Part shown: in pieces, positions 47,887-57,600 of the stretch | Layout of the letters: the number at the start of each line of letters is the position of its first letter | How positions within the stretch are numbered: position 1 is the stretch's first letter | Assembly (NCBI RefSeq): GCF_009601765.2 | Contig: NZ_CP045699.1 | Location: forward strand, 1,984,001 to 2,048,000 | Origin: Vibrio algicola | GTDB lineage: Bacteria > Pseudomonadota > Gammaproteobacteria > Enterobacterales > Vibrionaceae | Direction of reading: 5' to 3' | Length of the DNA: 64,000 bases | Program-made: the position numbers and the translations under genes | The notes under the pieces: model-generated | The model's input: the letters and a program-made list of their open reading frames with translations, nothing else | What the model was told of the DNA's origin: nothing | The model's database searches: none

Positions 47887-48774
47887 ATGTCGGCACTACG
47901 CTCTTTTTACCTCTTTCTTATTCTGCTATTGATCTCAGCAAGCTGTATCGCAAATAGCAGTACGGCAAATAGCAGTATCGCTAATACGCCTGCACACCCA
48001 GTAGCGAAAAGAGTGATCACGCTAACCCCTCATGCCACCGAGTTGGCATTTTCTGCCGGTTTAGGCGATAGCTTAGTTGGTGTCAGTGAAAGCAGCGATT
48101 ACCCTCCTCAAGCATTAAAACTGGAAAGAGTATCTAATTATCAAGGCATTAAATTAGAGCGTATTATTGCGCTTAAGCCTGATTTAGTCATCGCTTGGTC
48201 GAAAAACTCTAGCCCACGCGAAGTTGAAAAACTCAAACAATTTGGTATTCCGGTTTACTACTCCTCCATCAATACCCTTGATGATATTGCCGATAGCTTA
48301 GAAGATCTCAGCCGATGGGCACCTGATCCCACTATTGGCCAGCAACAGGCGCAGCTTTTTCGCCAGCAACTCACCGCAATTAGAACCGAAAACAAAAATA
48401 AAGCGCGAGTAAATTACTTCTTCCAAATGGGTGACTCAACGATCATCACCATGTCCGATCCTTACTGGCCGAGCGCTATTTTTGATATTTGCCATGGTCA
48501 CAATATCTTTGCCAACAGTTCCGCCCCCTATCCTCAAGTGGGTCGTGAACAAGTGATCAATGCCAAACCACAGGTTATTTTCACCTCTAATCAACAAAAC
48601 ATTACGACCAAATTGTGGCAAGACTGGCCGCAAATCCCCGCCGTTAAGCATCAGTTTATTTGGACATTAAACCCCGATTGGTTAAATCGCCCTACTATGC
48701 GTAGCTTGAAAGCAATTAAGCAAGTGTGTGATGATTTTGATCAAGCTCGCCACTCGAATAAGGTTTTGCATTAA
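47887..48774 (+). CDS. btuF: Vitamin B12-binding periplasmic protein BtuF
   Basis: Delivers cobalamin to the BtuCD ABC importer. About 295 residues with a signal peptide (FYLFLILLLISASCIAN), then a short repetitive linker (NSSTANSSIAN). It ends with a class III binding fold: KRVITLTPHATELAFSAGLGDSLVGV, LKPDLVIAW in the first lobe, and GREQVINAKPQVIF in the second. I prefer ATG 47887 (MSALRSF); the frame also opens at 47875. A cysteine at the end of the hydrophobic core could make it a lipoprotein. btuC and btuD are not adjacent. Confidence 0.9.
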   Translation: MSALRSFYLFLILLLISASCIANSSTANSSIANTPAHPVAKRVITLTPHATELAFSAGLGDSLVGVSESSDYPPQALKLERVSNYQGIKLERIIALKPDLVIAWSKNSSPREVEKLKQFGIPVYYSSINTLDDIADSLEDLSRWAPDPTIGQQQAQLFRQQLTAIRTENKNKARVNYFFQMGDSTIITMSDPYWPSAIFDICHGHNIFANSSAPYPQVGREQVINAKPQVIFTSNQQNITTKLWQDWPQIPAVKHQFIWTLNPDWLNRPTMRSLKAIKQVCDDFDQARHSNKVLH

Positions 48775-48833
48775 GGCCGAACCACAGTAGAATCTGCCGC
48801 AATATTGTTAACCCAATCGCAGACCTTATTACC

Positions 48834-49454
48834 ATGGATATATCTTTACTTTATTTTTTCGATTTATTTGGCACCGCCATTTTTGCCATTTCCGGCGTAT
48901 TACTCGCTGGACGATTAAAAATGGACCCTTTTGGAGTGGTGGTATTAGCAGCAGTAACCGCCATTGGTGGTGGTTCGATCCGCGATATGATGCTGGGTGC
49001 GACACCGATTTTTTGGATCATTGATAATAATTACTTGTGGGTTATCTTACTTACCTGTTTAACCACTCTCATTTTGGTAAGACGCCCAACAAAACTGCCT
49101 TGGTATATACTTCCCGTTTGTGACGCCATTGGTCTGGCGGTGTTTGTCGGCATTGGGGTGGAGAAGTCATTACGCTTGCAAGATTCAATGATGATCGCGG
49201 TTTTAATGGGGGTATTAACCGGTTGTGGTGGTGGGATCATTCGCGATATTTTAGCACGTGAAATTCCAATGGTATTGCGTAGCGAGATCTATGCGGTGGC
49301 CTGTATTGCCGGCGGTATTGTTCATACCAGTGCGCTGTATTTTGGCATTGATAGTTCACCAGCCTTTTTACTTGGCGTGGTGGTAACACTAAGCATTCGT
49401 TTAGCGGCCATTCGTTGGCATTTATCGTTGCCGACTTTTCAGCTAAAAGGTTAG
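48834..49454 (+). CDS. TRIC-family small cation channel protein (YadS/UPF0126)
   Basis: A 206-residue inner-membrane protein with seven predicted helices and two tandem UPF0126 repeats. Each repeat is marked by a glycine-rich break followed by Arg-Asp: GGGSIRDMMLG in the first and GGGIIRDILAREIP in the second. Bacterial members have been shown to be trimeric channels; the physiological ion here is unknown. It follows btuF, as yadS does in E. coli. Confidence 0.9.
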   Translation: MDISLLYFFDLFGTAIFAISGVLLAGRLKMDPFGVVVLAAVTAIGGGSIRDMMLGATPIFWIIDNNYLWVILLTCLTTLILVRRPTKLPWYILPVCDAIGLAVFVGIGVEKSLRLQDSMMIAVLMGVLTGCGGGIIRDILAREIPMVLRSEIYAVACIAGGIVHTSALYFGIDSSPAFLLGVVVTLSIRLAAIRWHLSLPTFQLKG

Positions 49455-49489
49455 TGATAGGCTCAAGTCTCTAACATAATTAAATAAAG

Positions 49490-49598
49490 CAAAAAGCGAG
49501 ATCCCAGATAATTCGTGCCTCATTTCTGGGATGACGAGCAAAAAGTTCGTCATTCCATGCGTGAGCCTAGGCGAATAGACAGGGAATCTCGCTTTTAT
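49490..49598. repeat. Long REP-like palindrome between convergent genes
   Basis: The outer ends AAAAGCGAGAT and ATCTCGCTTTT are inverted. A second pair lies inside (CCCAGA with TCTGGG), followed by GATGACGAGC and CGTCATTCC. With flanking A and T runs it can terminate transcription from both sides. A shorter relative is at 19592-19643. Confidence 0.75.
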
Positions 49599-49651
49599 TG
49601 ATAACAAGCATAACGAGTCGCTAGAATTTAGTCGCTCGTTAACTTATTCAA

Positions 49652-50839
49652 TTACTTAATCGTAATACGGGCAAACTTACGCTTACCCACTTGGTATACC
49701 GCCGTACCAACTTCCGGTACCAGCTTAGTATCTTCAATCTTATTACCATCTAATTTTGCTGCGCCTTGACGGATCATACGCATTGCATCTGAAGTAGAAC
49801 CCACTAGGCTCGCTTCTTTTAATAAGTTGGCAATGGCAATACCGGCTTCAAATTCAAATTCTGGCATTTCGTCAGGCATCGCACCTTTTTGGAAACGGTT
49901 AATGAATTCTTGCTCAGCGGCATCAGCGTCGGCTTGAGTATGGAAACGTGCAATGATTTCTTTGGCTAAAAGAATCTTAACATCGCGTGGGTTTTTACCC
50001 GCTTCAACATCAGCTTTAAATTGGGCGATTTCGTCTAATGGACGGAATGAAAGCAACTCGTAGTAGCTCCACATCAACACATCAGAGATCGACATGATCT
50101 TACCAAACATCTCACTTGGCGCTTCACTAACACCAATGTAGTTATGAGAAGATTTAGACATTTTCTTCTCACCGTCTAAACCCACCAGCAAAGGCATCAT
50201 TAGTACAACTTGAGGTTTTTGTCCGTGCGCTTTTTGCAATTCACGGCCCATTAGCAAGTTGAATTTTTGATCCGCCCCGCCTAGTTCCACATCGGTTTCC
50301 ATCGCAACTGAATCGTAGCCTTGCAATAAAGGATACATAAATTCGTGGATAGCAATAGGTTGATTGCCAGCATAACGCTTTTTAAAGTCATCACGCTCAA
50401 GCATGCGAGCCACGGTTTGGTTCGATGCTAAACGGATCATACCGGCTGCGCCTAATTCATTTAGCCATTCAGAATTAAATTGAATTTTGGTTTTGGCTGG
50501 ATCAAGAATTTTAAACACTTGTTGCTTGTACGTTTCCGCATTGGCCAGCACATCTTCACGCGTCAGGGGTGGACGAGTGGTATTTTTGCCACTTGGATCG
50601 CCAACCATACCGGTAAAGTCACCAATCAAAAACGTCACATCATGACCCAATTCTTGGAATGCGCGTAATTTGTTAAGGATAACCGTATGACCTAAATGGA
50701 TATCAGGTGCGGTTGGATCGGCGCCTAATTTAATACGTAAAGGGCGGTTAAGTTTTAATTTCTCAATCAATTCAGCTTCAGGGATCAATTCTTCGACACC
50801 GCGCTTAATCTCAGCCAGTGCTGCTTCAATACTCGCCAT
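49652..50839 (-). CDS. tyrS: Tyrosyl-tRNA synthetase
   Basis: Charges tRNA-Tyr. The 395-residue class I enzyme has the HIGH-type motif HLGHT (about 48-52), the KMSKS motif ([14 protein letters not shown]) and a C-terminal S4 RNA-binding domain (about 335-395). The shortened length and the KMSKS form suggest the TyrZ-like branch rather than the E. coli type (424 residues). It is divergent from the peptidase gene. Confidence 0.95.
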   Translation of the reverse strand: MASIEAALAEIKRGVEELIPEAELIEKLKLNRPLRIKLGADPTAPDIHLGHTVILNKLRAFQELGHDVTFLIGDFTGMVGDPSGKNTTRPPLTREDVLANAETYKQQVFKILDPAKTKIQFNSEWLNELGAAGMIRLASNQTVARMLERDDFKKRYAGNQPIAIHEFMYPLLQGYDSVAMETDVELGGADQKFNLLMGRELQKAHGQKPQVVLMMPLLVGLDGEKKMSKSSHNYIGVSEAPSEMFGKIMSISDVLMWSYYELLSFRPLDEIAQFKADVEAGKNPRDVKILLAKEIIARFHTQADADAAEQEFINRFQKGAMPDEMPEFEFEAGIAIANLLKEASLVGSTSDAMRMIRQGAAKLDGNKIEDTKLVPEVGTAVYQVGKRKFARITIK

Positions 50840-50962
50840 TTAGATTTACTCCGAAAATTAGGCATAAAAAGTGTATCAAGACATGATACTCAATAGCGCC
50901 CTTTTTGGAAACCAGTTAGACTGACTCATCTTATTTTTATCACTATATTTATATCAATCTCA

Positions 50963-52255
50963 ATGAACATACGCACCCAATCATCCCGACTGCCAAAGTT
51001 ACATAAAATCTTGATCGCCTCTATTGTGGTGTTCATTACTCTGGCGGTATTGATTTTACCGGATATGGACGATCTCACTCAGCATCAACCCAAGTTTAAA
51101 ATCGGGAAATCTTACCCGCTAGAGATCCCAACCGAAGCATTAAGCTCCAATCCTATCGAAAAGAATTGGCTCCATTGGCAACCTTATACGGTGCAATCGG
51201 GCGAAAGTGCTTCGCTATTATTTAGTCGTATTGGGCTTTCTGCCAAATTGCTGCATCAATTAATTAGCAGCAATAATGATATTGAAAAACAACTGTCGCG
51301 CCTACGTCCAGGCGATACGCTTAATTTTGGGTTTGATAAAAGTAACCAACTCGTTGAATTAGTGCGACCACTCTCCGCTCATCAATCTTTTCGGGTTTAT
51401 AAACAAGGCGATACTTTTACCTCAAAAGTTGAAACAAAAGAGATTGATGCCCAATACAATTACACCGAAGCCACCATCAGTTCTAACTTTTGGAATGCCG
51501 CCGTAAGCTCAGGGTTATCAGCCAATCAAATTATGGCATTAGCTGGTATTTTTGGTTGGGATATTGATTTTGCATTAGATTTACGCGCCGGCGATCACTT
51601 TGAAGTACTGTATGAAGATCGTTTTGTCGAAGGACGTAATATCGGTCAAGGTAACATTATTGCGGCAGTGTTCACTAACCAAGGATCAAGCTTTAAAGCC
51701 ATTTATAATCCTGAAGATGGTAATTACTATGATGATCAAGGTCGTGCGATGAAAAAAGCCTTTTTACGCTCACCGATTGATTTTCGTCGTGTCACCTCAA
51801 ATTTCAACCCTACTCGTCGTCATCCAGTAACCGGACAGGTCGTCGCGCACCGTGGCACCGATTATGCTGCACCCGTCGGCACGCCAATTTGGGCGGCTGG
51901 TGATGGCATTGTGGCAAAATCAGGCTATAACCAATTTAACGGTAACTATGTGTTTATTCGTCATAGTAATACTTACATTACCAAGTATTTACACATGAAG
52001 AAGCGTTCGGTAAAAACCGGCCAACGAGTTAAACAAGGTGATACGGTCGGCACACTAGGCGGCACAGGGCGAGTGACAGGCCCTCATCTGCATTATGAAT
52101 TCTTAGTTCATGGGGTACATAAAAACCCAAGAACAGTCAATTTACCGCAATCTAAATCATTGATAGGTAAAAAGAAAAATGACTTTATCAAACTGGCGAA
52201 ACAAAATTTAGATCAGCTCAAGCGCTATAACCATTTGTTGATCGCAAAAGAGTAA
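50963..52255 (+). CDS. M23-family peptidoglycan endopeptidase (LytM/OapA type)
   Basis: A 430-residue cell-wall hydrolase. It has an N-terminal signal anchor (about 14-33, ILIASIVVFITLAVLIL), a LysM-like/OapA region (about 70-150), a middle domain, and a catalytic M23 domain (about 285-390). Zinc and catalytic residues are visible: HRGTDYAAP (HxxxD), YVFIRH and GPHLHYEF (HxH). Thus it should be an active DD-endopeptidase, like the Shy and MepM enzymes that cut cross-links during growth. I cannot say which Shy paralogue it is. Confidence 0.92.
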   Translation: MNIRTQSSRLPKLHKILIASIVVFITLAVLILPDMDDLTQHQPKFKIGKSYPLEIPTEALSSNPIEKNWLHWQPYTVQSGESASLLFSRIGLSAKLLHQLISSNNDIEKQLSRLRPGDTLNFGFDKSNQLVELVRPLSAHQSFRVYKQGDTFTSKVETKEIDAQYNYTEATISSNFWNAAVSSGLSANQIMALAGIFGWDIDFALDLRAGDHFEVLYEDRFVEGRNIGQGNIIAAVFTNQGSSFKAIYNPEDGNYYDDQGRAMKKAFLRSPIDFRRVTSNFNPTRRHPVTGQVVAHRGTDYAAPVGTPIWAAGDGIVAKSGYNQFNGNYVFIRHSNTYITKYLHMKKRSVKTGQRVKQGDTVGTLGGTGRVTGPHLHYEFLVHGVHKNPRTVNLPQSKSLIGKKKNDFIKLAKQNLDQLKRYNHLLIAKE

Positions 52256-52290
52256 AAAAAATGCCTATCTCAATAAGATAGGCATTTTTA
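52256..52290 (+). terminator. Terminator of the M23 gene
   Basis: AAAAATGCCTATCT pairs with AGATAGGCATTTTT around CAATA. It begins at the stop codon. Confidence 0.92.
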
Positions 52291-52328
52291 ATCGATTTAA
52301 TTAACGTTACACAAATTTCAGTCATTTT

Positions 52329-52440
52329 ATGACCGTTCAAAATTGGATACAGAGAAAAGTGCAAAAGGCCATGAATGGCCTTTTCTCAAGCGCCTAGGAC
52401 GGGACAGCGTCTTTTCGGCGTATTCAACTTGAAATGGCGT
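52329..52440. repeat. Palindromic intergenic element, copy F
   Basis: Contains CGTTCAAAATTGGATACAGA, the internal hairpin AAAGGCCATGAATGGCCTTT and GTCTTTTCGGCGTATTCAAC. The outer ends are eroded. It ends about 5 bases before the erpA stop, on the downstream side of erpA. Confidence 0.82.
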
Positions 52441-52445
52441 CGGCA

Positions 52446-52787
52446 TTACACGCTAAACGACGCACCACAGCCACAAGTTGTGGTGGCATTAGGGTTATTG
52501 ACGAAGAAACGAGATCCTTCAAGGCCCTCGGTGTAATCAACTACACCACCCAGCAAATATTGTAAGCTCATAGGATCAACCACTAAGGTCACACCTTGTT
52601 TGATAATAGTGGTATCGCCTTCGTTTACCTTCTCATCAAAAGTAAAGCCGTATTGAAAACCACTGCAACCACCGCCGGTGATATAAACACGTAGTTTTAA
52701 TTCTGGATTTTCTTCTTCCTCAATCAAGATTTTTACTCGCGCCGCAGCGGTTTCAGAAAAAGATAAAGGTAGTTGCTCATCGCTCAT
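52446..52787 (-). CDS. erpA: Iron-sulfur cluster insertion protein ErpA
   Basis: A-type carrier that hands 4Fe-4S clusters to target proteins, including the isoprenoid enzymes IspG and IspH. The 113-residue protein has the three ligand cysteines: Cys41 ([11 protein letters not shown]) and Cys105 and Cys107 ([10 protein letters not shown]). It is a single-gene unit, divergent from hemL, as in E. coli. Confidence 0.96.
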   Translation of the reverse strand: MSDEQLPLSFSETAAARVKILIEEEENPELKLRVYITGGGCSGFQYGFTFDEKVNEGDTTIIKQGVTLVVDPMSLQYLLGGVVDYTEGLEGSRFFVNNPNATTTCGCGASFSV

Positions 52788-53179
52788 GACAGCCTCTCAC
52801 ATTAGCGTAAATACCAAACCCATTCATTTAATCAGGCTTAGCGTAAGATACAACTGCATTAAGAATGTCTTACCATCTATGTTATGCAATCAAACTTGAA
52901 TTATAGTGATTATCTAATACCTGACCTTATCGTTCAAGTATTGATCTTGTTTTGACAAAATAAAGTGCCTCTGATTTAACACCATTGGCGCGGCTTTAAC
53001 AAATTTTAACGTCTAAATCAGTGCAATATCTACCATCTTAGTTATACAATGCTCAGGTATTCCAGTCATGCCTAAATCAACAAGCATGCTAAATGAATAG
53101 CGGTGTTGTACTTTCCGCATAAGACTTCTGGCTGCGACAAGAAGCGCGTAGCGACTAAGAGAAAAATAAAGGAAACCCC
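52788..53179. other. erpA-hemL divergent spacer
   Basis: 392 bases with no gene. A candidate hemL promoter is TTGACA (52952-52957), a 17-base spacer and TTTAAC (52975-52980). Confidence 0.5.
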
Positions 53180-54475
53180 ATGAGCAAATCTTCTGAACTG
53201 TACCAACAAGCACAGCAGACTATTCCCGGTGGTGTCAATTCACCTGTACGTGCATTTAATGGTGTCGGTGGCACCCCTCTTTTCATCAAACGTGCAGATG
53301 GTCCATTAATCTTTGATGCCGATGGTAAAGCTTATATTGATTATGTGGGTTCTTGGGGACCAATGATTTTAGGCCATAACAATACTGCAGTTCGTAACGC
53401 GGTGATTAAAGCGGCAGAACGAGGTCTTAGTTTTGGCGCGCCAACTCAATCTGAAATCAAAATGGCTGAAAAAGTCTCTGAGTTAGTGCCATCAATGGAA
53501 CAACTGCGCATGGTGAATTCAGGCACTGAAGCGACCATGAGTGCCATTCGTTTAGCGCGTGGTTTTACCGGTCGCGATAAGATCCTTAAATTTGAAGGTT
53601 GTTACCACGGCCACGCTGATAGCTTATTAGTTAAAGCCGGTTCTGGTGCATTAACCTTAGGCCAACCAAGCTCTCCTGGCGTACCCGCTGATTTTGCTAA
53701 ATACACATTAACCGCCACCTTTAATGATTTAACCTCAGTGCAAGAGTTGTTTGATGCTAACCAAGGTGAGATTGCTTGTATTATTGTGGAGCCTGTAGCG
53801 GGCAACATGAACTGCATTCCTCCGGTTGAAGGTTTTCTTGAAGGCTTACGTGAGATTTGTGATGCATCCGGCGCATTGCTGATTTTTGATGAAGTGATGA
53901 CAGGTTTTCGGGTGGCCCAAGGCGGCGCACAAGCGTACTACGACATCAAGCCAGACTTAACCACACTGGGTAAGGTGATTGGTGGCGGCATGCCAGTCGG
54001 CGCATTTGGTGGTCGTCGCGATGTAATGCAATTTGTTGCCCCTACCGGTCCGGTTTACCAAGCAGGTACACTCTCTGGTAACCCTATCGCGATGGCGGCA
54101 GGTCTAGCTTGTTTGAACGAATTAGAAGGTGAAGAAAACGAAGCGCGCCTAGCTAAACACACTAAACTATTGGCTAAAGGGCTAAAAAAATCCGCTGCAG
54201 AGCACGGCATTCCAATGGCGATTAACTATGTGGGTGGTATGTTCGGTTTCTTCTTTACTGAGCAAAAAACCGTTACTTGCTATGAAGACGTGACTAAATG
54301 TGACACAGAACGCTTTAAGCGCTTCTTCCACTTAATGCTTGAGCATGGTGTTAACTTAGCACCATCAGCATTTGAGGCCAGCTTTATGTCACTTGCTCAC
54401 TCACCTCGTGAGATAGAAGCAACCCTTGAAGCCGCTGATCGTTGTTTTGCAATCATGGCCACAGAGTCTAAATAA
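53180..54475 (+). CDS. hemL: Glutamate-1-semialdehyde 2,1-aminomutase
   Basis: Makes 5-aminolevulinate for heme synthesis by the C5 pathway. The 431-residue PLP enzyme of aminotransferase class III has the start [20 protein letters not shown], the substrate segment [16 protein letters not shown], and the PLP lysine in [30 protein letters not shown] precedes the ATG. Two ERIC sequences lie downstream. Confidence 0.97.
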   Translation: MSKSSELYQQAQQTIPGGVNSPVRAFNGVGGTPLFIKRADGPLIFDADGKAYIDYVGSWGPMILGHNNTAVRNAVIKAAERGLSFGAPTQSEIKMAEKVSELVPSMEQLRMVNSGTEATMSAIRLARGFTGRDKILKFEGCYHGHADSLLVKAGSGALTLGQPSSPGVPADFAKYTLTATFNDLTSVQELFDANQGEIACIIVEPVAGNMNCIPPVEGFLEGLREICDASGALLIFDEVMTGFRVAQGGAQAYYDIKPDLTTLGKVIGGGMPVGAFGGRRDVMQFVAPTGPVYQAGTLSGNPIAMAAGLACLNELEGEENEARLAKHTKLLAKGLKKSAAEHGIPMAINYVGGMFGFFFTEQKTVTCYEDVTKCDTERFKRFFHLMLEHGVNLAPSAFEASFMSLAHSPREIEATLEAADRCFAIMATESK

Positions 54476-54505
54476 TATTTTAGAGGGAATTATTTACCCC
54501 CAACA

Positions 54506-54609
54506 TCACTCAGCCCCATGAGCCTTCTTTTATAAACAGAAGGCTCATCTAAGTGATTGGGGTGAGTGAACGTAGCCAACAAAGCTGTAGCTTCAAGTAC
54601 GAAGATGCT
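54506..54609. repeat. ERIC element, diverged copy
   Basis: Shares GTGATTGGGGTGAGTGAACG and the following stretch to CTTCAAGTACGAAG with the next copy. Its left part is altered and holds a hairpin, ATGAGCCTTCT with AGAAGGCTCAT (54519-54549), directly downstream of hemL. Confidence 0.8.
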
Positions 54610-54612
54610 ATT

Positions 54613-54740
54613 TATACCCAAAGTAATTGAGGTTACAGTGAGGCGGCAAGATCGCTTAGCCCCATGAGTTTAGCTTGCCTAAATGATTGGGGTGAGTGAA
54701 CGTAGCCAACAAAGCTGTAGCTTCAAGTACGAAGGGTATA
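54613..54740. repeat. ERIC element, full length
   Basis: 128 bases with TATACCC at the left end and GGGTATA at the right. The interior has AGGCGGCAAGATCGCTTAGC, TGATTGGGGTGAGTGAACG and GTAGCCAACAAAGCTGTAGC, all ERIC hallmarks. It abuts the first copy and ends two bases from the stop of the small gene at 54742. Confidence 0.92.
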
Positions 54741-54741
54741 A

Positions 54742-54858
54742 TTATTGCCAATTAATAATCACGAGCAATACCACAACCGCAACTAAAACACTGAACCATG
54801 GAATAGGCTTTCTGCGCTTGTTACTCGCACAACCTTCTTTTTTACCACAACATGCCAT
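54742..54858 (-). CDS. 38-residue Cys-rich single-pass membrane peptide
   Basis: Not recognised. The reading frame begins MACCGKKEGCASNKRRKPIP and ends in a hydrophobic helix (WFSVLVAVVVLLVIINW). That gives a basic N-terminal segment with three cysteines (3, 4, 10) and one membrane span near the C-terminus, with the positive side in the cytoplasm. It has a nearly ideal ribosome site (TGGAGG, five bases before the ATG), which is why I accept it despite its size. It converges on hemL and is divergent from the AI-2E family gene. The Cys-Cys pair could bind a metal; this is inference. Confidence 0.65.
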   Translation of the reverse strand: MACCGKKEGCASNKRRKPIPWFSVLVAVVVLLVIINWQ

Positions 54859-54980
54859 ATTGCCTCCAAATGCGATTAAACATTAATTGATAACGATTAG
54901 CTTTACCGTCATTATATACGCTTATATTCTACTCATTTCAAGAAGCCATAGCTTCAATATGACCTTAACAAGGACGACAC

Positions 54981-56066
54981 ATGACTAACAGGTTTCGAAT
55001 GGGCCCCACACATTGGGTATTAATTGTGGCATTACTGTTTGCTGCCTATGCTTGTTTTTTATTGATATCCCCTTATCTCAACTCAATTGTGATGGCATTT
55101 ATCATTTCACTGCTTATTTACCCATTACATGAGAAGCTTGAAAACCGTTGGTCAAGTTGCCCTAATAGCATTGCTTTTATCTCTTGTTTACTGCTCACTT
55201 TTATTATTGTTATTCCATTATTAGCCGTATTCGCCGCCATTATTCAGCAAGGAGCGCACTTCTCCCAAACCGTTTATGCCTGGGCCAGTGATGGCGGTAT
55301 TCAAGAGCTACTTAGCCATCCTTATATTGCTAAAGCACTGCACATTGCCAATCAATACTTACCGTTCGATAACCTCGACCCACAACAAATAGCCCAACGA
55401 GCAGCACGCTTTATCTCGCAATTTGGATCAGTTTTGGTCTCATTTAGTGCCAAAATTTTAGGCGATGCGACTGGATTTCTCGCTAATTTCTTTTTAATGT
55501 TATTTGTGTTGTTCTTCTTGTTACGCGACCGCGATAAGCTGGTTAATGGCATGCGTCATATCCTACCGCTCTCTCGTAGCCAAGAAGACCGCTTACTCAC
55601 TGAAGTTGAGCAGGTATCTAAATCAGCAGTGCTTGGTTCCTTTTTAACCGCGATTGCTCAAGCGATTGCTGGTGGTTTTTCCTTGTGGTTGGTTGGGTTA
55701 CCCGGATTGTTCTGGGGAACCATGATTGGTGCAGCTTCGTTTATTCCAGTGGTAGGAACCGCATTAATTTGGGTACCCGCTGCGGCGTACTTATTCTTAA
55801 CTGGTGATATTGGTTGGGGGATTTTCTTGGTTATATGGGGGGTCACCATCATTGGATCAATTGATAACATCATTCGTCCTCTGCTAATGCAAGGCAGCGC
55901 AGGCATGGATACTTTATTGATCTTCTTCTCTTTATTAGGCGGTATTCAATTATTCGGTTTAATCGGTTTAATTTATGGCCCATTGATTTTTGCTATCACT
56001 ATGGTGCTATTTAAAATGTATGAAGAAGAATTCAAACATTTCCTCAATATGCAAGATAATAACTAA
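54981..56066 (+). CDS. AI-2E family transporter (PerM/YdiK type)
   Basis: A 361-residue inner-membrane protein with about eight helices. It shows the family pattern: two N-terminal helices, a hydrophilic periplasmic part (about 85-145), then helices with FFLLRDRDKL, GLPGLFWGTMIGAASFIPVVG and IDNIIRPLLMQG. Some members export autoinducer 2 and others sodium or other solutes, so the name does not fix the substrate. It stands upstream of rsmC with about 165 bases between. Confidence 0.9.
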   Translation: MTNRFRMGPTHWVLIVALLFAAYACFLLISPYLNSIVMAFIISLLIYPLHEKLENRWSSCPNSIAFISCLLLTFIIVIPLLAVFAAIIQQGAHFSQTVYAWASDGGIQELLSHPYIAKALHIANQYLPFDNLDPQQIAQRAARFISQFGSVLVSFSAKILGDATGFLANFFLMLFVLFFLLRDRDKLVNGMRHILPLSRSQEDRLLTEVEQVSKSAVLGSFLTAIAQAIAGGFSLWLVGLPGLFWGTMIGAASFIPVVGTALIWVPAAAYLFLTGDIGWGIFLVIWGVTIIGSIDNIIRPLLMQGSAGMDTLLIFFSLLGGIQLFGLIGLIYGPLIFAITMVLFKMYEEEFKHFLNMQDNN

Positions 56067-56230
56067 ATATTACCCGATTGACGTATTGTAACCGCCTAAT
56101 AAATCGCGGCTGCAATACGTCACTACTTCAACCACTTGCCGGTTAAATCCGCTGGTAACTCGTAAGATGATTGGTATCAAGGCCATATTATGCGAAAATC
56201 TGCTCATTGTTCACTGAGAGTTTCCCATCC

Positions 56231-57262
56231 ATGTCTAGCTATACCGCTCCAAGTCAAATCGCTCAACGTAACATTGAGTACTTTTCAGATAAACGCGTCT
56301 TAATCGCCGGTGAAGCCGAAGATCTGTTTTGTCTTGAATTAGCCAAACACTGTCAGTCGGTAGCCGTTTTTACCACTCACTATGGCTATCATCAGCAATT
56401 TAAGCAGCATGAGCAGATTCAATCCTATTTTGGCGCGCACCTGACCGACACTATCGATGCGGATATGTTGCTGCTATATTGGCCAAAAGCTAAGGCAGAG
56501 GCCCAATATTTACTCGCTATGTTGATGGCAAAAATAGGGCCGAATACTGAAATCTGCGTAGTGGGCGAAAACCGCTCAGGAGTAAAGAGTATTGAGAAAA
56601 TGTTTACTCAATATGGCACGGTTAAGAAATACGATTCCGCTCGTCGTTGTTCTTTTTATTGGGGTCAATCTCATACCCAAGCGCCTGCTTTTGATTTAAA
56701 TGAATGGTATAAAACTTACCCGCTAACCATTGGTAATGACACTCTGCAAATAAAAAGTCTGCCTGGGGTATTTAGTCATGGCGAATTTGATAAAGGTACC
56801 GAGCTACTGCTTGAAACCCTACCAAGGCTGAAAGGAAAAGTGCTTGATTTTGGTTGTGGCGCTGGCGTGATTGGCTGTGTGCTTGCCACTCGTTACCCTA
56901 AGGCCAACGTAGCGATGTGTGATATCAGCGCTCTTGCGATTGAATCAAGCAAAGCAACTTTAGCCATTAATGGTTTAGACGGTGAGGTTTTTGCCTCAGA
57001 TATTTATTCCGATGTGGGTAAAAGTTATGATTTTTTAATCAGTAATCCACCGTTTCATTCTGGTTTAGATACCCAATACAGCGCGGCTGAAACCTTGTTA
57101 TCGCAAGCACCACAGCATCTCTCTGCCCGAGGGCAAATGTTTATCGTCGCCAATAGTTTTTTAAAATACCAACCGATCATTGAGCAAGCATTTGGTCATT
57201 GTATTGTGGCGGCTAAAAATACTAAATTTGCTATTTACCACGCCAATAAAACTCAGCACTAA
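56231..57262 (+). CDS. rsmC: 16S rRNA (guanine(1207)-N2)-methyltransferase RsmC
   Basis: Methylates G1207 of 16S rRNA. The 343-residue protein has two Rossmann domains. The N-terminal one is degenerate (about 1-160), and the C-terminal one is active with [19 protein letters not shown] (SAM site, about 202-220) and ISNPPFHSG, the NPPF catalytic motif. [15 protein letters not shown] and [12 protein letters not shown] match the family N-domain. I start at ATG 56231 ([14 protein letters not shown]); the open frame to 56171 adds 20 unsupported residues. Confidence 0.95.
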   Translation: MSSYTAPSQIAQRNIEYFSDKRVLIAGEAEDLFCLELAKHCQSVAVFTTHYGYHQQFKQHEQIQSYFGAHLTDTIDADMLLLYWPKAKAEAQYLLAMLMAKIGPNTEICVVGENRSGVKSIEKMFTQYGTVKKYDSARRCSFYWGQSHTQAPAFDLNEWYKTYPLTIGNDTLQIKSLPGVFSHGEFDKGTELLLETLPRLKGKVLDFGCGAGVIGCVLATRYPKANVAMCDISALAIESSKATLAINGLDGEVFASDIYSDVGKSYDFLISNPPFHSGLDTQYSAAETLLSQAPQHLSARGQMFIVANSFLKYQPIIEQAFGHCIVAAKNTKFAIYHANKTQH

Positions 57263-57269
57263 TCTTTGT

Positions 57270-57307
57270 GGATCTTGAATTTTTTCTATTTTCAAGATCC
57301 ATTATTT
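57270..57307 (+). terminator. Terminator-like hairpin after rsmC
   Basis: GGATCTTGAA pairs with TTCAAGATCC around an 11-base T-rich loop. The tail is only ATTATTT, so strength is uncertain. Beyond it, to 57600, I see no other feature in the AT-rich spacer. Confidence 0.6.
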
Positions 57308-57600
57308 CCTGCCAATATTGCCCTTATCAATCTGCGATCTCGTTTACTTTATTCCCTCTGCCAAGATTTATTCACAAAACAGATGGGTTAGGATTTTTAA
57401 TATAAGCAACGATATATTGAAACTTTAAAACTCACAATACTGGTTCTCGATCACCTTTTTTTATATCAAAAATAAAGTTATCTTCCCTATCGACAAATAA
57501 CGTAGTAAAAAGGCTTTGCTTAATCGTTTGCCTAAAAAGTTAAAAGATGAGTACTTTCTTCATTTCGGCCACCCTTTATTTCAATAGCAAGTAGTCACTT

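Noticed and set aside
54683..54886. 67-codon plus-strand open frame
   Set aside because: It is made of ERIC sequence and the antisense of the 38-residue gene; low-complexity product.
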